Origin: Phallusia fumigata
Lineage: Eukaryota; Chordata; Ascidiacea; Phlebobranchia; Ascidiidae
Direction of reading: 5' to 3'
DNA length: 22,536 nucleotides
NCBI GenBank assembly: GCA_008931825.1
Contig: QXVZ01023144.1
Location: 1-22,536, forward strand
Shown here: piece by piece, positions 9,201 to 16,600 of the stretch
Numbering within the stretch: position 1 is the stretch's first letter
Layout: each line of letters begins with the position of its first letter
The notes under the pieces: model-generated
The model's database searches: none
The model's input: the letters and a program-made list of their open reading frames with translations, nothing else
What the model was told of the DNA's origin: nothing
Made by a program: the position numbers and the translations under genes

Positions 9201-10681
9201 GTCGCATGCTAAGCCGAATCTAGTTTACCACAAAACTACACAAGTACAGTTAAAAATATCTAGTGTGTTGTGGGATTAGAAATAGTGTGGTGTATTTAGA
9301 AAACCTAAACGAGGGTCAAAACCGCACCATGTTTTATAACGGTTGCTTATGCAATTATGTGGTTGTCCATACGTGTATGCCTTGGCACAAAGGTGGATAT
9401 TTGCAACTTAAAAGTGAGTCGTACAACCAATTGAGGTAAATCACACGCAATTAAGTCATTCGAAACGCATGCAAAACGCACCGCAATACAGGGTTCTACA
9501 CTGAAATGAGACCTAAAAACGGTCTGTTACATGTTGTTTGATGCTGAACTTAATTTAGACTTCAAGGGACCAATTGTCACCGGTGAGTGGTCAAAAGAGC
9601 AGCTGGGCCGTAACTTTTTAAAGTTAGCATGAATTATGTCAACAACGCTTAATCAGGCATGTGCCTATTCGCCACGCACTATTAAACATCAACAAAGTTA
9701 AAAAAAGCACTTCGTCGGCCCAAAGGGAATAGTTGAAACTCATTTGCCACGCTGGAGCAAAGAGCAGTGTCTTTCCCAAGGGGCAGGCGCTGGTCCTTAC
9801 GGACACAGGCGTGAGCAAAAACGTTTGAAACAGCTCAGCAGAAAGTCAATACAACTAACATTATGATAAACCGGAATTTTGGACTGTAGCAAATAGGAAA
9901 ACCAGCAATGTAATGCCTTTCAAACAAAAACGTTGCAAAAAAAGTGTGCTGTTTTTGTTTACGGACTTTTTATAACATCCTTAACAGTAAACACACCCCA
10001 CTTCCTATTTTGAACTACTCACACCCAAGTTTGCAGCCACCAAAACGAATGTCACGACAAACTTTTTAAAGGGCACTCGCACTGCCAACATGGCACGTAG
10101 CTTGCATGCAAATCGTGCATTGATCTCATCGGCGAAATACCCATGAGGCAAAGAGCCGGTTTATTTTAATCAAGCCTACCTATCCACATGTGCAGATCGT
10201 ATGCAACGTTGCCTCTGCCGTCTTTCTTTTCATTCATAACGATGTAGGAATCGCCACTGAAAAAGTAGCCGTACTGGGTGCGAGGAATCTCGGCCATTTC
10301 GAAATTCTCGATTCTCCATATCTGAGCAAAATTAAAAATATAAAACAAACACAACTGGTATTTGCAACAAAACGTCATGTATATAGCATGCGTAATTCAG
10401 CAGTTGTAAGAAAATTGTGTCTTGCGATACAAATCGGCAAACACATTTGGACAATTTGTTCAATTCAAGTTTACAGGTAAAATTTACATGTTTAACAGTT
10501 ATGCAAACAGCACAGGCAAAAGACTAAATCTAGAAAAATACAGTCTTATCAACAAAATAATTAAGACAAAAGGGCATAAAATAATCTCATACGTATCTAT
10601 GCTTCGAATATTTAATATTGTTTAATTTATTTAAGCAGTTAGGAAATTGCAAAAACTTACCGTTAGTTTAGAGGGGGCCAT
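157..10681 (-). CDS. Gelsolin/villin-family actin-binding protein, 5' part (gene span)
   Basis: Spliced gene, 3' end outside the window. Exons in transcript order: 10681-10661, 10321-10180, 7344-7190, 5613-5449, 5026-4892, 4419-4315 (second copy 3390-3286), 1419-1278 (second copy 298-157). All junctions are GT/AG and phases agree when one copy of each duplicated exon is used. The product (about 288 residues so far) gives gelsolin segment S1 ([34 protein letters not shown]), S2 ([26 protein letters not shown]) and the start of S3 ([16 protein letters not shown]). Family members sever, cap or bundle actin filaments under calcium and phosphoinositide control. The first residues MAPSKLT form no signal peptide, so a cytoplasmic form is expected. 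Whether it is a gelsolin (six segments) or villin (plus headpiece) cannot be told from this part. Confidence 0.9.
359..447. mobile_element. Short hAT-type MITE remnant (about 89 bp)
   Basis: Starts CAGGAGTTCCTAACCAGAGG and ends AAGAATCGGTG, a degenerate inverted terminal repeat. The left end matches the element at 16803 (TTCTAACCAGAGGTACCTG), so this looks like an internally deleted member of the same group. A second copy is at 1479-1571 because the host block is duplicated. Confidence 0.55.
1278..1419 (-). CDS. Gelsolin-like gene, exon 7, copy a: S3 start
   Basis: 142 nt, phase 0 in, phase 1 out, 47 codons. Begins [18 protein letters not shown] and ends [10 protein letters not shown], the opening of gelsolin segment 3. 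The donor is GTAAGAG. The frame stays open about 60 codons past the donor but loses family similarity there, and the two copies then differ by seven amino acids, so that part is intron. Confidence 0.88.
1479..1571. mobile_element. Short hAT-type MITE remnant (about 93 bp), duplicate
   Basis: Counterpart of 359-447 in the other copy of the block. Here the right end is better kept (AAAAAAAGGTTAAGAATCGCTG); its reverse complement matches the left end at about 11 of 15 positions. Flanks GAATTCAA and GAATTAGA are a possible decayed target duplication. Confidence 0.55.
2244..2562. other. Unique intron sequence between the duplicated blocks
   Basis: Intron DNA of the gelsolin-like gene lying between block 1 and block 2. 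It is single-copy within the window and somewhat richer in G+C around 2280-2400. No exon, repeat or RNA gene recognised. Confidence 0.6.
2563..3568. repeat. Tandem duplication block 2, copy b (about 1.0 kb)
   Basis: Begins CATTAACTTGTAGGAGAGTT and runs to AAACAAAGAACAAA before a single N at 3569. The same sequence restarts right after that N. Holds gelsolin exon 6 copy b. Confidence 0.93.
3286..3390 (-). CDS. Gelsolin-like gene, exon 6, copy b (tandem duplicate)
   Basis: Same length, phases, splice sites and 11-bp internal duplication as copy a. Four substitutions separate the copies, all synonymous in the open frame (Pro, Glu, Pro, Gln codons). Being phase 0/0 it could be spliced in after copy a without a frameshift, repeating 35 residues. 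It may instead be the other haplotype placed in tandem by the assembler. Confidence 0.6.
3569..3569. other. Ambiguous base at the duplication junction
   Basis: The only N in the window lies exactly between the two copies of block 2. That suggests the junction was made or left unresolved by the assembler. Confidence 0.9.
3570..4588. repeat. Tandem duplication block 2, copy a (about 1.0 kb)
   Basis: Direct repeat of 2563-3568, a few percent diverged and carrying an extra stretch of about 20 bp near 4165-4185. It ends at AAACAAAGAACAAA, exactly where a retrotransposon relic begins. Holds gelsolin exon 6 copy a. Confidence 0.93.
4315..4419 (-). CDS. Gelsolin-like gene, exon 6, copy a: S2-S3 linker
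   Basis: 105 nt, phase 0/0, 35 codons: [19 protein letters not shown] followed by a Ser/Gln/Arg-rich tail ending GRNCK. The first half fits the S2-S3 linker of gelsolins (Leu-Gly, then Pro-Glu/Asp-Thr). An 11-bp tandem duplication (GAACCAGAGAC twice) lies mid-exon; without it the second half would read [14 protein letters not shown], which looks more like the family. Acceptor TTTTTTCCCAG, donor GTATCAG. Near-identical copy at 3286-3390. Confidence 0.78.
4582..4871 (+). pseudogene. Non-LTR retrotransposon tail (C-terminal ORF2 relic)
   Basis: Plus-strand reading gives [18 protein letters not shown], then LRRDSYVGK, and after a frame change [18 protein letters not shown], then [23 protein letters not shown] and a stop. 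The R-L-R-W-x-G-H, R-R-D...Y-V-G, G-x-x-R and W-R-Q-x-I-R-x-G-D order is typical of the C-terminal end of LINE-type reverse transcriptase proteins. Internal stops at 4708-4710 and within SSW-stop-QKI, plus a one-base deletion near 4725, show it is dead. It is 5'-truncated, as LINE insertions usually are, and lies antisense in the gelsolin-like gene's intron 5. Confidence 0.75.
4892..5026 (-). CDS. Gelsolin-like gene, exon 5: S2 second half
   Basis: 135 nt, phase 0/0, residues 162-206. Contains [15 protein letters not shown], then [14 protein letters not shown], the conserved S2 helix and the R-D-x-E-R-G-G motif of the family, ending GDEKK. Acceptor CGCAG, donor GTGAG. The donor lies only 20 bp from the end of a retrotransposon relic in the downstream intron. 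Confidence 0.94.
5064..5298 (-). mobile_element. hAT-type MITE, family A, in gelsolin intron 4
   Basis: Left end CAATTGTTCCCCACCGGGG, right end AAAAAAGGTTGGGATCCACT; the reverse complement of the right end (AGTGGATCCCAACC) is the usual hAT-like terminus. Read on the minus strand it aligns along its whole length with the element at 19443-19656 (blocks ATGCATCCCCC, CAATTCTCCCC, AAAGTGGAAATTCCTCCCC). No clear target duplication was seen. Non-coding. Confidence 0.72.
5449..5613 (-). CDS. Gelsolin-like gene, exon 4: S2 first half
   Basis: 165 nt, phase 0/0, residues 107-161. Opens EGGVATGF (the S1-S2 link), then [14 protein letters not shown] and a [10 protein letters not shown] end. The basic RGRRQVR run sits where villin and gelsolin carry a phosphoinositide- and actin-binding basic motif; binding here is inferred by position. 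Acceptor TGCTCACAG, donor GTGGGG. Confidence 0.94.
5614..7189 (-). other. Gelsolin-like gene, intron 3 (1.58 kb)
   Basis: Bounded by donor GTTCG and acceptor TGCTCACAG. Contains open frames of up to about 100 codons on the plus strand (for example 5683-5997) with no recognisable domain and composition like the surrounding intron. Nothing functional identified. Confidence 0.7.
7190..7344 (-). CDS. Gelsolin-like gene, exon 3: S1 second half
   Basis: 155 nt, phase 1 in and phase 0 out, residues 55-106. Reads [20 protein letters not shown], then a Leu/Gly stretch, [11 protein letters not shown] and GYFK. These are the S1 long helix and the following conserved block of villin and gelsolin (family D-x-x-x-D-E-x-G-x-A-A and Q-x-R-E-x-Q-G). 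Acceptor TTTGTAG, donor GTTCG, which is weaker than its neighbours. Confidence 0.93.
7345..10179 (-). other. Gelsolin-like gene, intron 2 (2.8 kb)
   Basis: Largest intron of the window. A 160-codon minus-strand frame at 7587-8069 and several shorter ones show no family features. A patch at 8760-9170 has more G+C, a TATATATAG run at about 8775 and a 30-codon ORF at 8832-8924. ATCCAATATATTT occurs twice (near 8597 and 8713). An alternative first exon or enhancer could hide here, but nothing proves it. Confidence 0.6.
10180..10321 (-). CDS. Gelsolin-like gene, exon 2: S1 core (first half)
   Basis: 142 nt, phase 0 in and phase 1 out. Encodes residues 8-54, starting [13 protein letters not shown] and ending YDLHMWIG. 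This is the conserved first strand and central sheet of gelsolin segment 1, with GDSYIVM for the usual GDCYI. The acceptor is TTTTGCTCAG and the donor GTAGG. Confidence 0.93.
10322..10660 (-). other. Gelsolin-like gene, intron 1 (339 bp)
   Basis: AT-rich, donor GTAAG and acceptor GCTCAG. No other feature seen. Confidence 0.65.
10661..10681 (-). CDS. Gelsolin-like gene, coding exon 1 (start codon)
   Basis: Seven codons, MAPSKLT, then a GTAAG donor (phase 0). The start was chosen because it joins in frame to the S1 exon and matches the short lead before the first WRIE motif in villins. Such a short exon is supported mainly by phase and donor. A possible acceptor (CTACAG, AG at 10738-10737) lies 55 nt upstream of the ATG. 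Confidence 0.7.
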
Positions 10682-10736
10682 TCTAGAAAATTCGATGCCA
10701 ACAGAGCAGCTTCCAAATCAACACTAACAAGTTTTC
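10682..10736 (-). promoter_or_regulatory. Possible 5' UTR with upstream acceptor of the gelsolin-like gene
   Basis: Reading down on the minus strand, TTTTTACTACAG is followed by 55 nt and the ATG. The AG at 10738-10737 could be the acceptor of a 5' UTR intron or of spliced-leader trans-splicing, which is known in tunicates. The polypyrimidine tract is short, so this is weak. Confidence 0.3.
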
Positions 10737-13649
10737 CTGTAGTAAAAACATAAAACAGTTAAGAGAAAGTTACCACCCACCGAAAGTGACTATTTTTGTA
10801 TTCGCCCGAGTCCACCACAGCATGCAGCTTGCAGACAATAACAACGTTCTATTGATTACACGATCACAAAGGGAAGGGACGTCACAACGCTTGCAACCAA
10901 ATAAGGTTACATCTGTTTATAGTAAAAAAAGAGAAAAAGGGCCCCAAAATTTGCTGCTGGTGACTGTTTAGGATTTTTTCTTTAAGCGTACTATTAAGTG
11001 CATCAAAAGTGCCTTGGGGTTTTCAAGTATCGGGTCTGTGTGATAACCAAGAGCAATCGTTTTATCAACACAACGTTGCCACAATTACTACTTAAACTGG
11101 TGGTTTGCATGCCACCCAAACCTTCTACCGTTCTGGGACAACAAAGTTGTGTACGAAAAGCAAATACTACCTGACAAAAACTATGAACACTGTAGCCTAA
11201 CAATAGAGTTGTTAATCTGCGCCTTGGGAAACACACTTCCTGGCTAAACATCAGCCCACACTACTTCACAGGCCCTCACTGTTGTGAGATCTGCAGACCT
11301 GATTAACACAAGTGAGATGTGGCGTTTCCGTTCGCTGCACACACAGAGAGAAAAAGGCAATTATTTTCGATGACCAGCTTTTCCAGACGGCAAGCTGTAC
11401 GTGGTTGATGTGCTCGATATGATTTTCGTTTGTTATGTCTGCGAAACTCAAATTTCAAACCTCTATTCACAGGGCGAAGTCACCAATTTTGTTTGGTGTC
11501 GGACTTCTTACTGCGTTTTGCACAAGTATGATGTTTGGGCGAAGCGTCAGGCTACGCAGTTTACACAATACAAACTTATACACTTTTAACAAAATGTAAG
11601 CCTGTCACATACAAGGAACACTATTTTATGCCTGAATCACATCCTACATAACTCATCGGTCCTTGTTTACATTTGTGCATTTGCAATTTGACTATTTGCC
11701 CAAACAAGGATGGACGCCGCCCGGTCACCGCCCTTCCGCGAATTTGAGCTTTATTTGTGGTAAATTGGCAAACAACCAAAAACATGACTGCTTAATACGT
11801 GGAATGCCATGGCACCGAAATTGTGGTGACTAATTGCTCGACGTAAGAACGTTTCAATGCAGCAAAATGCGTCTTTAGCCTAAGCAGCCCGAAAATATGT
11901 TTTTCGAAAAGTAAAATTGCAATGCAAAAACGATATAGCTAAGCATTACGCAACAAGCACCCTGTTACAAATAGTTTTATAACACAGTAATTTTTTATTC
12001 GGGTGGCCATTAACGTACAAGGGGCAATTAAACGTCAAGTTTTATCCTCGACAAAGTTGAAAAAAGTCCCTGTTCAAAATGTTAGTGAAAGAGTGGAAAT
12101 CTCGGACATTTTTGTCGCGAGAATTAAACAAATAAAAACAGTCACTTTAATTTATGTGCTTGGTAGCTATAGTGTAAACGCACACTTCTAATGAACACAC
12201 GTTTAACTCATTCAACATGGTTGTGAAATCAGGAAATATCTCACCAAAGCTGCGCTTCTGCACTTTCGAAGCTTGACAACAATTGGTTCTTGGTTTTGTT
12301 TCAAAACAATGAATACATGTCACGAAACCTCTTCCGCAACTGTTTCTAACATGCGTAACTTCCCGGCCGACGAGCGTGTTACGCAAATCACGCACAGGCA
12401 GTTCATGAAAAGGCAATCTATACAAAACGGAGTGCGTGCGGCACGTGTTCAACAAAGGCTGACGAATGAGTAATTAGATTAAAAGTCCTAATGAAAGGGG
12501 GCTGCTTTCATTTTTTTCAGTACACGGCTGTGAGCAAAGTTTCCATCAGGTAACAGAGATTTACCATTCTTTCCCATTTTTTCCTGCAGCATTTATGGTA
12601 ATTTCGTGATCAGTTTGGACATTCATATACTCGTGCCAAGTTCGGTGAAAAAAATTATTAAAACGCATGATTATGATTCTCTACAAAAATTCAACTTGTT
12701 TGAGCTGAATAAAATTAAATAGTGTGAAAAACAGCGGTTACATCTTATTTGCTAGTAACTGCAGATTTGTAATATTGCCTTTTTTCTCTGCTGTTGTGGT
12801 GCAAAGTCCTATGGTCTGTGACGTATTATAGGAGGTCAAGTTTTGACTTTAAACCGATAACGCAACGTGATTTTGTCCCTTTTGCGCCTGACTTCTGTGG
12901 AGCACAGTGCTATGTTATTTGATGCGCCAAAGGTTATGTGGGGCATGGCCCCTTTTGTTTACAAATTTTGAAATTGTAAACCTATTTCGGGGAAGTGTTT
13001 CACTGGGGGAATTCCTCCTGGTGTGACGTTTCGCGCCAAGCACCAGGGAGCGTTTAACCGGCGTTACGGCAACTGTAGTTGCCCCATAAGAGTAAGTGCA
13101 GCTTGTTTTCTGTTGGTCGAAACGTTTTTTCGCCAATGACTAAAAGTCAGATGAAGCTATCAAACATCGTATTTTTTTAAATATGGATACTGAAGATTCT
13201 TGCAACATACAGCTTTAACACGCTACTTTATTAACAAACATGTTTTGAAATACAAGCCAGCACTTGTGTGTAAAATATTTTCTTCGATTTTACCAAATAA
13301 TTCTCCATTAAAACCTACAATAAGGCCGCATTCAACCAATGAAATGTAATAGTCTACGTCGTCTTTCGTGTAACCATGAAAAGTTTGAAGTCAAAAACAT
13401 AGAAAATACTTTGTTTGTCTGGTGCCGGTTACCATGCGATTGTTTGGAGCTTGCGGAGGATTTTGGCTGTAAATCTGCTTGGAGGCTAATTAATCGCATT
13501 CCGCGCTTTATTCAAAAGCAGACTTCTCGCCAACACGTGTTTCAGATTGAAGTTTGATTTCAGCTCAGACAAGATGAGGTGGGCGACATTTTCGAGTAGC
13601 TTTTTTAATTTTTTTGACGTTACCAAGTTGTTGATTTACTTTTTTTCAG
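10737..13649. other. Intergenic region between divergent genes (2.9 kb)
   Basis: Lies between the 5' ends of the two head-to-head genes, so both promoters are probably here. I see no TATA box in a convincing place, no RNA gene and no recognisable coding exon. Overlapping frames at 12147-12473 on both strands and one at 13339-13557 show no domain. A G+C-rich patch sits near 11710-11745. Confidence 0.6.
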
Positions 13650-13656
13650 TTATACC
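13641..13656 (+). promoter_or_regulatory. Splice acceptor 7 nt before the start codon
   Basis: TTTTTTTCAG ends at 13649, leaving a 7-nt leader TTATACC before the ATG at 13657. A strong acceptor so close to the start fits spliced-leader trans-splicing, common in tunicates. An ordinary 5' UTR intron is the alternative; no upstream exon was identified. Confidence 0.5.
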
Positions 13657-16600
13657 ATGTTCCTGTTTGCGTTTCTGGTTTCTGGAGTATTTGCAGGTAC
13701 GTCGAAGCAAGACTGTGATTGTGCTAATGCACAAGGTAAATAAATGCGAAATTCCTAATGTTTTTAGCACTTTCCGTAGTAAACCTGCCTGACTATTTTT
13801 TCCAATATTTTACAACCAATCGCTAAATATTCTTTTCCCTTAGTAGGTTTTACAATAAAAAAATTAAATTCCACAGAATTTTACTGTTTAATCTAATTTT
13901 TGCTCGGTTGCAAAAATAAGTTTGTCAATGAGGCTAATCGGGAGTTACTTTCAGTTTATTTTGCCTAAGCGGTATTAAGCGATTTTTTTTCCAACAGAAG
14001 CCCAAGCAAACCTCGATTTAGATGTAGAGTTACCTGGCAGAGCACTTACAACTTCCGACGATTCGGACGCCTTTAATAACACTGATGAGGAAGGTTCGGG
14101 GACTGAAGGAAGAAGTATTGTTCAGCTGGACGATGGAGGTGTTAAGAATGTTTTCATTTGGTACATTACAACGCATGTCTCTTTAAAAATATGCTGGGGC
14201 AAACAGTTAAAAGCGATCCAAACGTTTTTCATTCATTCAACGTTCCGGCAATAACGTCGCTTGTAGGAACTGTTTGGGCCAGCATAATTTTGACAACATT
14301 TTCCAAGGCTGGCAACGTCGATGATCACATGGGCTCCGTGCAACTAAAGAAACATAATTAAAGCTGCAAAAAAGTACTGGGTCATTTTTTCCAGCAAACG
14401 TTTTTAACAAAAACTCAATTTTTGAAAGAATCTTTACGCTCTATCTAGAATGCATACTGAAGCAGAAGCAGATGGATGTGGTGTTTTTGATTGATCTTGG
14501 GGACAAAGCGGGCCCCAACAGTGCCCCATTTTTTACAGAATATATTATGTCCGTTCTTCGGCTATTCGACATTGAAGATCTCAATACAAGGGTGTGTACA
14601 AGATTTCCACTTTTTTTTAATGCTTTCGGTGACCAAATTTTATGCGGTTAAGATTCGTGTTAAAATCACTTTAACTTTGTGAGGTTGATTACAGGTCTGT
14701 TCAGATTTTGCACAAAAGTTTAAGTTTTTTGTTTCAAATTAATAAATACAACTTTGAAAATAAGCATCCTTATTAAATTACCCAACTTTTCTAAATGCGC
14801 CGAATCGAAACAGATCGAGAAAAACAAACCTTATTTCATTGAAACAACTCAGGTGGCACTCGTGACGTACGGCTCAGATTCGCTGGACGGCTTGGTCATT
14901 TTAAGCCTCCGCGAGGGCAACAATCATCGTTCCATTCAGCTTAAGCTTCAGGAACTAAGGAGGGGTTTCTACACCTTCGGACTCGCGCGAGCCTTACGTA
15001 AGGCAGGTTCCATATTCGCCAGCAACCCGCGGGCCGCAGCTAAGGTCAGCAAACCAGTGTTTGTTTGTTTTTTAATCTCTCATACCGGTTTTACAGTGAT
15101 TGGGCACAAAAACTATCCAAGCCAAAACTTAGTGCGTTGTTTTTGTAAAGCCGAGTCTTCAAAGCTGTAGTCCATGCAAAGTTGATTTTGTAATTAACCA
15201 CAATAGCTATGTGATTTTATATCCATACTACACAGAAAAAGATGTAAAAAAGTCTGTCATTCAGTTGCTGCTCTCTTTAGAATCAAAAGTGGGCAAAAAA
15301 GGTTGTTTTTTCTTCTAATATTTAATCATTATTTACAGCTCGTATTTGTTATCACCTCCACGCCGATGCTAAACAGTGCGGAACTGACCGAGGTATTGTC
15401 GGCTGGGAGGGCGCTGGGATCGGGTGTGACGTTATACCTCGTGGCAGTTGGTAGAGCGTCGGCCGATAGCCTTCTCGCCCAGTTGATGATAAATCGAAAC
15501 ATGTTTCGGGCTACCTACAAAGCCGCCCAAGCTTTCAACATAGTCAACCTTGTTGAGGCTACAAAAGACGCCCTCAAGAAACAGTAAGCAGTTGTACTTT
15601 TATTACAGTCAAAACTATTTATATTTGTCTTGGGAAGATGTAAGTTTTGACCTGCCACCGTTTCTGCACCTTGTTCCAGCCTTGATGCTGATTGACAATG
15701 GAAAATAGATCAATGGTTCTCAATCGGGGGAATACCCCATTACGGGGGGGTGGCGAATTTCGTATTTGCAAGGGGATAATTTTATTTAAAAATGTAATCG
15801 CACGTTTTGCAGTTTCTATATTGATTGATTAAAATATGATTTCAGAGATGATTTTGTAGTAATGAATATTGGCCTACAAAGCTAATAATATGTAAGGGCT
15901 TAGTTTTTATTCTTAATTTAATGATATAAATGTAATAATTACAAACTAAATTTCCAGTGATGGGGAGGATTTACCTTTGAATAGAGGTTCATTAAATAAA
16001 AAAGGTTGAGAACGACTGCAATAGATGGTGATTTTCAACATGTTTTATTGCAGGTATCATTGTGACGAATGCACTCCAAACAAGTGTCCTAGATACCAAA
16101 GCTGTGCATTGGTAGGAGGACATATGAGTTGCGTTTGTAAGCTTGGATACGTTGATGGACACTGTAGCGATACTGGTAAGTCTTGAAGAGAGTGGTTGAC
16201 TTTTACTCCGCTATTTGCAATTGCAGCAGGATGAGAAAAAATATGATATGTTATTGTTTAAAACTGAATGTTAAAATTGTGAGTTATATGAATGTGCATA
16301 TTTGATAATGGGATCTGCCCATTAGTGTAGCAAGCCCATTCCAGGGGCAACGCACCTTAATGTACAATTAAAAAATTGGGGAAGCATGGCTTCTTTCGCC
16401 CCTTTGGCTTTGCGACCATGGTTCTCCCTTGAAGCTTTTATGCAGGCCAACAATATTAAATGAATCAGCACACGGTATAACGCCTCTTGTAGGCTTACCG
16501 TACTGTGATTCTGTATGTAAAAATGTATTAGTTAGCACAGTATTAGTTTAAAAAGTTTGAACTTTTCAGATCCCTGTCGTGCAAGTCCCTGTCCCCCCGG

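Noticed and set aside
12147..12473. Overlapping ORFs on both strands in the intergenic region
   Set aside because: Neither has a domain, splice context or codon bias that I can recognise.
13571..13792. Upstream ATG frame overlapping the signal-peptide exon
   Set aside because: It reads exon 1 in the wrong frame and crosses the acceptor and the donor; the 13657 start gives a signal peptide and correct phase.
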